Of a stretch of 64,000 nt of DNA, positions 54,423 to 62,009 are shown piece by piece. The stretch's first letter is position 1. Each line of letters begins with the position of its first letter. The position numbers and the translations under genes are program-made. Source of the DNA: Pseudoalteromonas viridis. Its GTDB lineage: Bacteria; Pseudomonadota; Gammaproteobacteria; Enterobacterales; Alteromonadaceae. The notes under the pieces are model-generated. The model made no database searches and was not told the DNA's origin. It saw nothing but the letters and a program-made list of their open reading frames with translations. The stretch spans positions 496,001-560,000 of the forward strand of contig NZ_CP072425.1 in assembly GCF_017742995.1 (NCBI RefSeq), read 5' to 3'.

Positions 54423-56501
54423 ATGGCACAGACAAGATTCTTTATTAACGAGTTTGAAATCGATCTCTCCCGCAGTGTGGTGATCCAAAACGGCCAGCAT
54501 ACTCAGGTCGAGCCCAAAGTGCTGCAGGTACTGCTACTACTGGCAAAGTGCCAGCGAGAGCATGGCGAGCAGGTGGTCACCCATGAAGAGATCATGACGC
54601 ACGTCTGGCAGGGCGTTGAAGTGGTGCCTAATGCCCTGCAACGCTGCATTGCCATTTTGCGCAAGGTACTGGGAGACAATGCCAAAAACCCCAGCATAAT
54701 CGCAACACACCCCAAAATTGGATACCGCTTACTGGCACCTGTGCGCTGGCCAGAATCAAGCACAGACAGAAACCAAGAAAGAACAAAAAACCCTTACTTT
54801 AAAAACCCCTTACCGATAGTAAGCACTCTCTTACTCAGTATCTTGTTATATCTTGTCTGGCCTACAACACAGCCGCCCGGTTATACCCGACTGACTCCAC
54901 TAACCCACACCGATGCCCATGAATCCCATGCTATTTTTAGCCCAGATGGCGATTATCTTGTCTTTAACCGGTATGCCGGAAGCTGCACCAGCCACTTATG
55001 GGCACGGCACATAAATAGTGGTCAGGAGCACCGGCTCAGCGCAACACCCGGGCAGTTCGGTGCGCACGGCTTTACCCCGGATGGCCGCGAGCTGGTGTTT
55101 GCCGCCAAAGCCGATTGTGAGCAACCCAGTGCCCAGTCCTGCTGGGCACTGGCTACGCTTGATTTCGCCCAGGCGCTCACTAAGCCACACGCTATCGAGC
55201 CGCGTTATTTGTGCGATGCAGGGCAGCCAATGGTCCTCAAAGCGCTACCCAACCATGCGTATGCCTATTTGCAAAGCGGCGAACACCAAACCCGGCTGGT
55301 GCAGTACAATGACCTGACCAAAACCGTCGACACCTTATATTCCGCGGCGGACGACTACCTGTACCACTTTGACTATCATCCACACCAGCAGCACTTTGTC
55401 CTGTTTAGCCGCGATCAGTCGCTTAATTACGTTCTGACAGTGCTGGATAAAAACGCGCAAACAGTGAAGCGCAACACCATTGCGTTGCTGCCACATATGG
55501 ACCCAACCGCCTCGCTCACCGGCCGCTTTACTCCCGATGGCCACACTTTGCTGGTTGTCAGCAACGGTCAGCTTTACAGCCTTACCCTGAGTGGCAAATT
55601 AAGCCTGCTTCCTGCGCCCGCCACTGGACTGCTTGGGGCAGACAAACACCCGACCCGCCAAACCTTACTGGCTGTAAATGGCCAGAAAGACATTGATATT
55701 GCACAACTGACGCTCAGTAACACAGACTCGGCTGTAGCTGTTTCGGTAAAGGATCTGAACAGCCGCGCCCTGCCCTACCCCAGCCTCTCGCGCACGCAGG
55801 CGCAGGAGCTGCAGGCTCAGTTTTCACCCGACGGCCAGCAGATTGCTTTTATTTCTAATCGCAACGGTGTGGATCAGCTCTGGATATGGCAGGATGAACA
55901 GGCCATTGCACTCAGCAACACCGGCGCTTCGCATCCTGTTCATGGCTTTGCCTGGTCGCCGGATGCCAGACACTTGCTCTGGGCGCAGGGCGGTAAACTG
56001 CATCGCGCTGATTTGTCTGGCCAGCAGCACAGCCTGAGCACAAGGTTGCCAGTTCATTCGGTACAGGCCTGGCATCAACCGGGGCAAGTGCTGGTGCTGA
56101 TCAGCGACCCAATGCCCGGCGGGTTGTATCTGTATAATTTAGCAAGTGGTGAGCTGAGCAAACTGGGCATTAATGGCGTGCACCGAGCATGGCAGGCAGG
56201 TGAACAGGTGTACTACAGTGACGCACAGGGTAAGGTTAAACGCTTCACACTGGGTGAAGACCCCACCCACGCCAAAGCGCTTACCGCCCTGAATGGACGC
56301 GCTATGGTCATAAAAGATAAGCATATTTACAGCGTGGATCAGACAAACCTGACACTAAACCGCTACAACTTAGACGGTAGTCTGCTTAACACGCTGCGCT
56401 CCCTGATGCCCACCGCATGGAAGATCAGCGACGTGCATCAGGCGCAGCTATTACTGGAGCAGTTTATTGGTATTGAGCAAGAGCTGGTGCTGATTGACTA
56501 A
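54423..56501 (+). CDS. CadC-like winged-helix regulator with membrane helix and TolB-like propeller
   Basis: 692 residues from the ATG at 54423, before which GGATTAC is a modest ribosome site. Residues 1-105 form an OmpR/CadC-type winged helix (FEIDLSRSVVIQNGQHTQVEPKVLQVLLLLA, HVWQGVEVVPNALQRCIAILRKVLGD, IATHPKIGYRLLAPV). One membrane helix follows (IVSTLLLSILLYLVW, about 125-145). The rest is a periplasmic beta-propeller with WD40/TolB-type blades (AIFSPDGDYLVFNR, AQFSPDGQQIAFISNRNG). It is probably a one-component membrane-bound transcription factor that senses something in the periplasm and binds DNA directly. The target is unknown. Confidence 0.88.
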   Translation: MAQTRFFINEFEIDLSRSVVIQNGQHTQVEPKVLQVLLLLAKCQREHGEQVVTHEEIMTHVWQGVEVVPNALQRCIAILRKVLGDNAKNPSIIATHPKIGYRLLAPVRWPESSTDRNQERTKNPYFKNPLPIVSTLLLSILLYLVWPTTQPPGYTRLTPLTHTDAHESHAIFSPDGDYLVFNRYAGSCTSHLWARHINSGQEHRLSATPGQFGAHGFTPDGRELVFAAKADCEQPSAQSCWALATLDFAQALTKPHAIEPRYLCDAGQPMVLKALPNHAYAYLQSGEHQTRLVQYNDLTKTVDTLYSAADDYLYHFDYHPHQQHFVLFSRDQSLNYVLTVLDKNAQTVKRNTIALLPHMDPTASLTGRFTPDGHTLLVVSNGQLYSLTLSGKLSLLPAPATGLLGADKHPTRQTLLAVNGQKDIDIAQLTLSNTDSAVAVSVKDLNSRALPYPSLSRTQAQELQAQFSPDGQQIAFISNRNGVDQLWIWQDEQAIALSNTGASHPVHGFAWSPDARHLLWAQGGKLHRADLSGQQHSLSTRLPVHSVQAWHQPGQVLVLISDPMPGGLYLYNLASGELSKLGINGVHRAWQAGEQVYYSDAQGKVKRFTLGEDPTHAKALTALNGRAMVIKDKHIYSVDQTNLTLNRYNLDGSLLNTLRSLMPTAWKISDVHQAQLLLEQFIGIEQELVLID

Positions 56502-56511
56502 AAGCAACCGC

Positions 56512-56565
56512 CCCTTCTCCGTCATCCCGTGCCTCTTCTCCGTCATCCCGTGCTTGACACGGGAT
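56512..56565. repeat. two 21-bp units of the GTCATCCCG repeat family plus inverted end
   Basis: TTCTCCGTCATCCCGTGC occurs twice (units 56512-56532 and 56533-56553), then ATCCCGTG-CTTGA-CACGGGAT forms an 8-bp hairpin at 56545-56565. Same family as the arrays at 53.9-54.3 kb. It sits between two convergent genes and could double as a terminator. Confidence 0.7.
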
Positions 56566-56628
56566 CCACCAAAAAGCGCACTTGGTTTATCAGTAACAGA
56601 CACCGCCCAGAACAGCGACACCATAGGA

Positions 56629-58719
56629 TCAATGACCAAACTTAATGCGCACACCGGCATTCACAATAAAGCCATCGTTGCGCGACCAGATATCCGTTGT
56701 CCACTGACCACTGACTGCCTGCTGTGGCAACAACAGCGGATGCTCATCGGTTTGCTTCACATCCAGTAGGTTCTCGAAGTTGATAAACCAGCTGTAACGC
56801 CCGGTGGTGATCTCGCCCATCAAACCCAGATGCCAGTAAGGATCGGACTCAGTGACAAACGGATTGGCATTGAGGCGCTGCGGCCCGGTGTAATAGGCTT
56901 CGAACCCGGCGCGGAAGTTGCCGTGCTGCTCCCACATGGCCACAAATCCGGCCGAGTGCTTAGGCGTCAGCGCAATCTCAGTACGCGTCTTGCCATCCAC
57001 GCTTTGGGTTGCATCCAGATATAAATAGCTGGCGGTCAGCTTCACGTCGCGCCAGTAATAACGCAGCAACACTTCCGAGCCACGGATCTGACTTTCGCCC
57101 AGTGCATTGGTCAGCCGTACCTGGGTCGGCGGCGTGCCATCCGATGTCGGCACTACCACCAGCTCGGTCACGTTATCCACGTTCGAGCCAAACAGGGTCA
57201 GACTGGTTTCAACCGAATCAAAGGTGTAGGTAAAGTCCAGCGAGGCGGTTTCAGCCTCTTCTGCTTGCAATTCACCTATCGGTGCCAGGCGCGATAACCC
57301 CGCCGCTTCAATGTCTTCCACAAACGGCGTTGGCGCAAAATAGCCCTGCGCATAAGCGCCGCGCACCGTCAGCTCACCCGGACGATACAACAAGGTCACT
57401 CGCGGACTAAACTGAGTACCATATTCATTATGGTCATCCACCCGTGCACTCACCGACGCGGTCAGCGTATCGCTCAGCGTGTGATCAAGCTGCGCAAACA
57501 GGCCCGGCACGTCATAGCTGTAATCAAAGGTCGGAAACGTCTCGGACTCAAACACATCCGACTGATAGGCAACCCCTAACAGCCAGTCGGTTTTGTCGTT
57601 GTAACCACTGACACTGGTTTCAAACAAGTAGCTTTCGTGCTTGTCCTCTTCGAGCACCAGACCAAAGCCGTGCTCATGGTTTTGCACCATGGCCGATGAG
57701 CGCGCATGCAGCGTGAGCGTGTCGGCCATTGGCTGGCTATACACAAACCCGCCGTCCAGTCGCTCTGAATCCTGCGTTTGTACGTAAGGGTTGCCATCCG
57801 CCATGGTAAACCTGTCTTTAGTACCACCATTACGCTGTTCCGTCATGGCACCTGCCGTCACATACAAGGATTCGCCCTGCTCACCTTCCAAGAACAAGCG
57901 CGGCCGTGCTGTGTAACGTTCATAGCCGGCCAAATCGAACCAGCCGTCGTTGTCTATGTCTTCGGACTTTTGATGGTGCGCCCCCAGCGTCAGCGAGCCT
58001 TTCAGGTCATCGCTCAGCGGGCTTTCGATATAAGACGTGAGATCCTGGCCATCACGAGTGGTCAGGTTTAGCAGCACCTCGCCCTTGAATTCGTCGCCCG
58101 GCTTACGGGAAATAAGGTTGATCACCCCACCCAGCGCCGAGCCACCATATAAAGACGACGCCGAGCCTTTGATGATCTCCACCCGGCCTAAATCCGTGGG
58201 TGGAATTTGCAACAAACCAATCGACGCGGCCTGATTACCATACAGCGGCAGGCCATCAGCCAGCAGCTGAGTGTAGCGACCATATAAACCCTGCAAACGA
58301 ATATTGGCACTGCCCAGCGCAGGCGAAGTAGTCTGCATACGAACGCCGCCGGTTTCAGCCACCAGCATGGAGATGTTACCCGGACGCATCGCTGCCTTTT
58401 CTTCGATTTCTTCGCGGTTGATCAGCTCCACCCGCACCGGCTGCTCATCGGCAATCCGGCCAGAGCGCGTCGCCTGGATGACGATTTTTTCCATTTCATG
58501 GTCATGCTCATCATGGTGCTCACCTTCAGTGTGCGCGTCATGGTGACCGTCTTCATGCTGCTCTTCAGCATGGGACTCATGTTCAGGCCCAGGCGCAACC
58601 AGTGCAGCACTCACAGCAGTGGCCAGCGGACTCAGCGGCGCCGCCACACTCACCGACATCCCCAGAGATAAACAACTTAATGACAAAACCAAACCGGCAG
58701 AACGTAACGTATCAGACAT
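56629..58719 (-). CDS. TonB-dependent receptor with histidine-rich N-terminus, probable metal receptor
   Basis: 696 residues. Signal peptide in the first 27 residues, then a segment about 47-74 with ten His in 28 residues, mixed with Asp and Glu, just before the plug (EKIVIQATRSGRI). Plug marks: NISMLVAETGGVRMQ, LQGLYGRYTQLLADGLPLYG, VEIIKGSASSLYGGSALGGVINLISRKP. Barrel ends VNAGVRIKFGH. His-rich receptors such as ZnuD take up zinc or haem, so a metal ion ligand is plausible. The gene is divergent from a MerR-type metal regulator and carries a promoter with 19-bp spacing typical of MerR targets. Confidence 0.9.
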   Translation of the reverse strand: MSDTLRSAGLVLSLSCLSLGMSVSVAAPLSPLATAVSAALVAPGPEHESHAEEQHEDGHHDAHTEGEHHDEHDHEMEKIVIQATRSGRIADEQPVRVELINREEIEEKAAMRPGNISMLVAETGGVRMQTTSPALGSANIRLQGLYGRYTQLLADGLPLYGNQAASIGLLQIPPTDLGRVEIIKGSASSLYGGSALGGVINLISRKPGDEFKGEVLLNLTTRDGQDLTSYIESPLSDDLKGSLTLGAHHQKSEDIDNDGWFDLAGYERYTARPRLFLEGEQGESLYVTAGAMTEQRNGGTKDRFTMADGNPYVQTQDSERLDGGFVYSQPMADTLTLHARSSAMVQNHEHGFGLVLEEDKHESYLFETSVSGYNDKTDWLLGVAYQSDVFESETFPTFDYSYDVPGLFAQLDHTLSDTLTASVSARVDDHNEYGTQFSPRVTLLYRPGELTVRGAYAQGYFAPTPFVEDIEAAGLSRLAPIGELQAEEAETASLDFTYTFDSVETSLTLFGSNVDNVTELVVVPTSDGTPPTQVRLTNALGESQIRGSEVLLRYYWRDVKLTASYLYLDATQSVDGKTRTEIALTPKHSAGFVAMWEQHGNFRAGFEAYYTGPQRLNANPFVTESDPYWHLGLMGEITTGRYSWFINFENLLDVKQTDEHPLLLPQQAVSGQWTTDIWSRNDGFIVNAGVRIKFGH

Positions 58720-58763
58720 AACGAATTACTTGACCCTCAGGACAGGAATAAATGATACTGCCG

Positions 58764-58794
58764 ATGCTAAAGGTTACAGCGACAGGAAGGTCAA
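58764..58794 (-). promoter_or_regulatory. MerR-type promoter of the TonB receptor gene
   Basis: On the minus strand TTGACC (58789-58794) and TAGCAT (58764-58769) are separated by 19 bp, the stretched spacing that MerR activators require. ACCTTCC next to the -35 matches one half of the usual MerR metal-regulator dyad; the other half is imperfect. The merR start codon lies one base beyond the -35 on the other strand. Confidence 0.6.
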
Positions 58795-58795
58795 T

Positions 58796-59188
58796 ATGAA
58801 AATCAGCGAACTTGCGACGAAATCCCAGATAAATGCGAAAACCATCCGCTATTATGAGCAAGTTGGCCTGCTCAAAGCGCCACAACGTGCCAGCAATGGC
58901 TACCGCCACTACCAACCGGGCGACGTAGACACCCTGATCTTCATTCGCCGCTGCCGCGAGCTAAACATCCCGCTCGACGACATCAAACGCCTGGTAGAAG
59001 TACAAGCCGATCCCAACGCCTCCTGCGCCGTGGTCGATAAAATCATCGCCGAACAACTCGCTCAGGTACAACGCGCCCAGCGCGAACTGGCTTTGCTAGA
59101 GCAATCCCTGCAAACCCTCGCCTCATGCAGCGCCGAGCAGGTAGACCAGTGCACCATTTTGCATAAGTTGAAGGCGCGGGAAGGCTAG
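58796..59188 (+). CDS. MerR-family metal-responsive transcriptional regulator
   Basis: 130 residues from the ATG at 58796, after GGAAGG. N-terminal HTH MKISELATKSQINAKTIRYYEQVGLL, the GYRHYQPGDVDTL wing, then the dimerisation helix, and Cys residues in ASCAVVDKI and SCSAEQVDQCTIL. The Cys set is that of the CadR/PbrR/CueR group that senses Cd, Pb, Zn or Cu; which metal cannot be told. It should bind between -35 and -10 of the divergent TonB receptor gene. A decayed copy of its 3' end occurs 0.5 kb downstream. Confidence 0.9.
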   Translation: MKISELATKSQINAKTIRYYEQVGLLKAPQRASNGYRHYQPGDVDTLIFIRRCRELNIPLDDIKRLVEVQADPNASCAVVDKIIAEQLAQVQRAQRELALLEQSLQTLASCSAEQVDQCTILHKLKAREG

Positions 59189-59272
59189 ATGAGATTTAAC
59201 TCAGATATGGCTTTTCAACCCTAGAATTTGGGCGGCTCACTGGAGCCGCGCCTAATCAATCGTTGAGCGGAA

Positions 59273-59422
59273 CTACTTCACGCCGGTCAACATATCAAAG
59301 ATAACCCGGGCAAATTGCTTGGTTCTATTGGGGTCAGACAACAACTGCATCATCTGCTCCTGATTCGCATCACTGCTACTCAGGATCGCATCATCAACAG
59401 CACGCGGGAAGTCGCCTAGCAT
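59273..59422 (-). CDS. short ORF, probably a gene fragment
   Basis: 49 codons from an ATG at 59422 (MLGDFPRAVDDAILSS... ending FARVIFDMLTGVK). Composition looks coding, but no ribosome site precedes it and the frame stays open further upstream, so it is more likely the C-terminal remnant of a lost gene. Hairpin GCGGCTC/GAGCCGC lies 24-41 bp beyond the stop. Family not recognised. Confidence 0.35.
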   Translation of the reverse strand: MLGDFPRAVDDAILSSSDANQEQMMQLLSDPNRTKQFARVIFDMLTGVK

Positions 59423-59477
59423 GGCACATAATATGAATATGGTAAGACTCAGGCTTCTTGCACTTTATATAAAGTCC

Positions 59478-59512
59478 AACAGATTGTCTCCGCAATGCAG
59501 AGACAATCTGTT
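59478..59512. terminator. 13-bp perfect hairpin in the gene-debris region
   Basis: AACAGATTGTCTC pairs with GAGACAATCTGTT around a 9-nt loop. It overlaps the stop codon of the short frame at 59511-59654 and would follow it on the minus strand, consistent with an old terminator; no T-run is present. Confidence 0.45.
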
Positions 59513-59654
59513 AGTCCGCACAGCTCTCACAAACTTCATACAGCGGCGTAGATACTGGGTACTCCTGTTTACCAAGTTGCAGGGTCAGTTGCTTACTTAA
59601 ACAAACCATCCCTTGTTTGAACCAGTCAAGACCCCTCACAACCTCTCGTCTCAT
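59511..59654 (-). CDS. short ORF, possible gene remnant
   Basis: 47 codons from ATG at 59654 (MRREVVRGLDWFKQG... ending YEVCESCAD), with a CxxC near the end and a hairpin directly at the stop. Amino-acid composition looks coding. Part of it is antisense to the decayed merR copy, so both cannot be functional genes. Family not recognised. Confidence 0.3.
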   Translation of the reverse strand: MRREVVRGLDWFKQGMVCLSKQLTLQLGKQEYPVSTPLYEVCESCAD

Positions 59655-59725
59655 GCAGCACTGAACAAGTCAGCCTGAGTACGATTTTGCATAAGCTGCA
59701 GACCCTAGAAGGAAATGAAAAATAA
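59630..59725 (+). pseudogene. decayed 3' end of a second merR-like gene
   Basis: The frame reads SCSTEQVSLSTILHKLQ near the end, against SCSAEQVDQCTILHKLK in the intact merR at 58796-59188. Nucleotide similarity is obvious over about 80 bp (CTCATGCAGC and TTTTGCATAAG are shared). No start or HTH region remains. It is a remnant of a paralogue or a diverged duplication of the merR tail. Confidence 0.65.
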
Positions 59726-59776
59726 ATAGAAATACAGCAGTGCCAATCAGAATTAAAAGTGTATCAAGTTATTTCT

Positions 59777-59914
59777 ATGTTAGACCGCCTGATGGTCAAA
59801 AGAGAGCAGTTTGGTGAGGCTTGGCTGTATGCGGTAAACAATATCCGCAATAGCTATCTAAGTTACATAACCAAAGCTTCAACAAAGAAACTAACACACC
59901 TAAATCTGTGTTAA
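59777..59914 (+). CDS. short ORF of unknown standing
   Basis: 45 codons (MLDRLMVKREQFGEAW... ). No ribosome site, signal peptide or family resemblance; it may be debris of a degraded gene upstream of the restriction-modification locus. Confidence 0.2.
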   Translation: MLDRLMVKREQFGEAWLYAVNNIRNSYLSYITKASTKKLTHLNLC

Positions 59915-60007
59915 CAACACACTTGTTGTCGGCCTTTCAAAATTGAGAAGTGCTGACTCAAGAAAGAACCTAAAATAAACTGGTTAAGCATACAGTATTT
60001 ATTTACA

Positions 60008-60048
60008 CTGGGTAAAACGAGTGATACTCTGTCACTCGTTTTACCCAG
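60008..60048. promoter_or_regulatory. perfect 17-bp inverted repeat in the leader of the methyltransferase gene
   Basis: CTGGGTAAAACGAGTGA (60008-60024) and its exact reverse complement (60032-60048) flank a 7-nt spacer; the ATG of the methyltransferase follows 15 bp later. It could be the operator by which the methyltransferase represses itself, as described for M.EcoRII and M.SsoII, or a translation-blocking hairpin. Confidence 0.65.
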
Positions 60049-60063
60049 ATACGATAAATTCCG

Positions 60064-61430
60064 ATGACCACTAAAGCAGATACAGTAGAGTTACTCAATA
60101 AGTTGCTTGAGATCTATGACCAAAAGCAAATTGCAGAAAAGCTAAACCCGATGACAGGTAATGATTGGTGCCGTGAAACAATCAACCGAATTTTAAAGGG
60201 AAAGAGTGAAAAGATCTTCAATAGCGAAGAAATTCACTTTCTGAATTCATTATTCCCAAAAAAGCCCGCACACTACGACAACCCTAGCTTTAAATTCATA
60301 GATCTCTTCGCTGGTATCGGAGGTATTAGGAAAGGCTTTGAAGAAGTAGGCGGAAAATGTGTTTTTACGAGTGAATGGAATAAATTTGCAGTCAGAACAT
60401 ACAAGGCTAACCATTACAGTGATCCACAAGAGCACACTTTCAACGAAGATATAAGAGAAGTCACCTTATCTCAAAACAACAACATATCAGAGGAAGATGC
60501 CTATCAACATATTGACAACTTGATACCGGATCATGATGTCTTACTCGCAGGCTTCCCATGTCAGCCATTTTCTCTCGCGGGAGTTTCCAAAAAAACTCAT
60601 TGGGAAAGGCTCACGGGTTTGAATGTGAAGCACAAGGCACTTTGTTTTTTGATGTATGCAGAATCATTTGTGCCAAGAAGCCGAATGCATTTGTACTAGA
60701 AAACGTAAAGAATTTGAAAAGTCATGACAAAGGAAAAACCTTTAAAGTCATTCTAAATGCACTTGATGAACTTGGCTATGACGTTGCAGACGTCGACTTT
60801 TCAGGCTCCGGCTCACAAGATCCTAAAATTATAGATGGCGCAAAATTTCTTCCACAGCACCGGGAGCGAATTGTTTTGGTCGGCTTTAAAAAAGATCTGA
60901 AACTAGCGAATAAATTCTCGTTGAGTAACATTCGAATTCCAACAAATACACCAAAATTAAGTGAGCTACTTGAGTCATTAACTCCAGAGCAGAAGCAGAA
61001 ATACACACTAACCCCCCGACTGTGGGAGTACCTTTATGAATATGCTAAAAAGCACCAAGCTAAGGGAAACGGCTTTGGTTATGGGTTAGTAAACCCGGAA
61101 AATCCAAATTCGATATGCCGCACGCTTTCGGCCAGATACCATAAAGATGGATCCGAAATCCTAATTGACCAAGGTTGGGACAAAGAGCTAGGTGAGAAAC
61201 AATTCTGGGATGAAGCTAATCAACTGCGACGCCCTAGAAGGTTAACTCCTCACGAATGCGCAAGATTAATGGGATTTGATAATCCTGGAGAAAGTAAGTT
61301 TGTCATTCCTGTATCAGATACTCAAGCTTACAGACAGTTTGGCAACTCTGTTGTAGTACCGGTTTTCAAAGCAGTCGCGGAGCTTATGAAACCATTTATA
61401 CTTGAGGCAAAACAGATCAGCAAACAATAG
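60064..61430 (+). pseudogene. Dcm-like DNA cytosine-5 methyltransferase, interrupted by a one-base frameshift
   Basis: With one base restored, 455 residues. An N-terminal helical region (LLEIYDQKQIAEKLNP, HTH-like) precedes the catalytic core: motif I FIDLFAGIGGIRKGF, motif IV with Cys166 ([15 protein letters not shown]), then, after the shift, [20 protein letters not shown], motif [20 protein letters not shown], motif [17 protein letters not shown], and motifs [17 protein letters not shown] and [13 protein letters not shown]. The break is at a run of seven A (60589-60595); eight would give one continuous frame. Close to Dcm/M.EcoRII, so CCWGG is the expected target. AT-rich compared with the chromosome on the left. 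Confidence 0.9.
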
Positions 61431-61446
61431 GAATAGACTCCTGATT

Positions 61447-61932
61447 ATGGCCGATGTTCACGATAAAGATGGCCGCCAGAAAAATATGGCGGCCATAAGA
61501 AGTAAAAACAGTCGGCCTGAACGGTTTATAAGACTCCAGCTTGCCACTTTAGGTTTTCACTATGTAACCAACAAGAAAAGCTTGCCCGGCACTCCAGATA
61601 TTGTTATCAAGAAATTCAAAGCCATTATTTTCGTCAACGGATGTTTTTGGCACGGACACAACTGCCACCTTTTTAAAGTCCCCCAAACAAACACAAAATT
61701 TTGGGTTAGTAAAATTCATTCAAATACCGTACGAGACAAAGAAGTAGTAGCAAAACTAATGGCACAAGGATGGCGTATTCTTGTTGTATGGGAGTGCTCA
61801 ATGAAAGGAGCTAACAAACTGAGAAAAAAGGATTTACTAGACCGAATGGAAGAATGGGTATTAAGGGGAGATAACTATTCTGAGCTATCTTTTCGAGGGT
61901 TAACTAGAGAGCAGTTCAAACCTAGACTATAA
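61447..61932 (+). CDS. vsr: very short patch repair endonuclease Vsr
   Basis: 161 residues from the ATG at 61447. Family marks: NMAAIRSKNSRPERFIRLQL, LPGTPDIVIKKFK with the catalytic Asp, and VNGCFWHGHNC with the active-site His residues and Zn ligands; RILVVWECSMKG completes the core. Vsr nicks beside T:G mismatches produced by deamination of 5-methylcytosine at CCWGG sites, so it is the natural partner of the Dcm-like gene 16 bp upstream. Its frame is intact. Confidence 0.95.
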   Translation: MADVHDKDGRQKNMAAIRSKNSRPERFIRLQLATLGFHYVTNKKSLPGTPDIVIKKFKAIIFVNGCFWHGHNCHLFKVPQTNTKFWVSKIHSNTVRDKEVVAKLMAQGWRILVVWECSMKGANKLRKKDLLDRMEEWVLRGDNYSELSFRGLTREQFKPRL

Positions 61933-62009
61933 ATATTTGCCACTAAAGGTGTTTAACCTTCTATTTTTTATAGGTATATTTCTCGCTCTACAACGAAAGG
62001 AAACGATTT

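Noticed and set aside
59777..59914. Toxin or antitoxin gene before the restriction locus
   Set aside because: The 45-codon frame has no partner, no ribosome site and no family resemblance.
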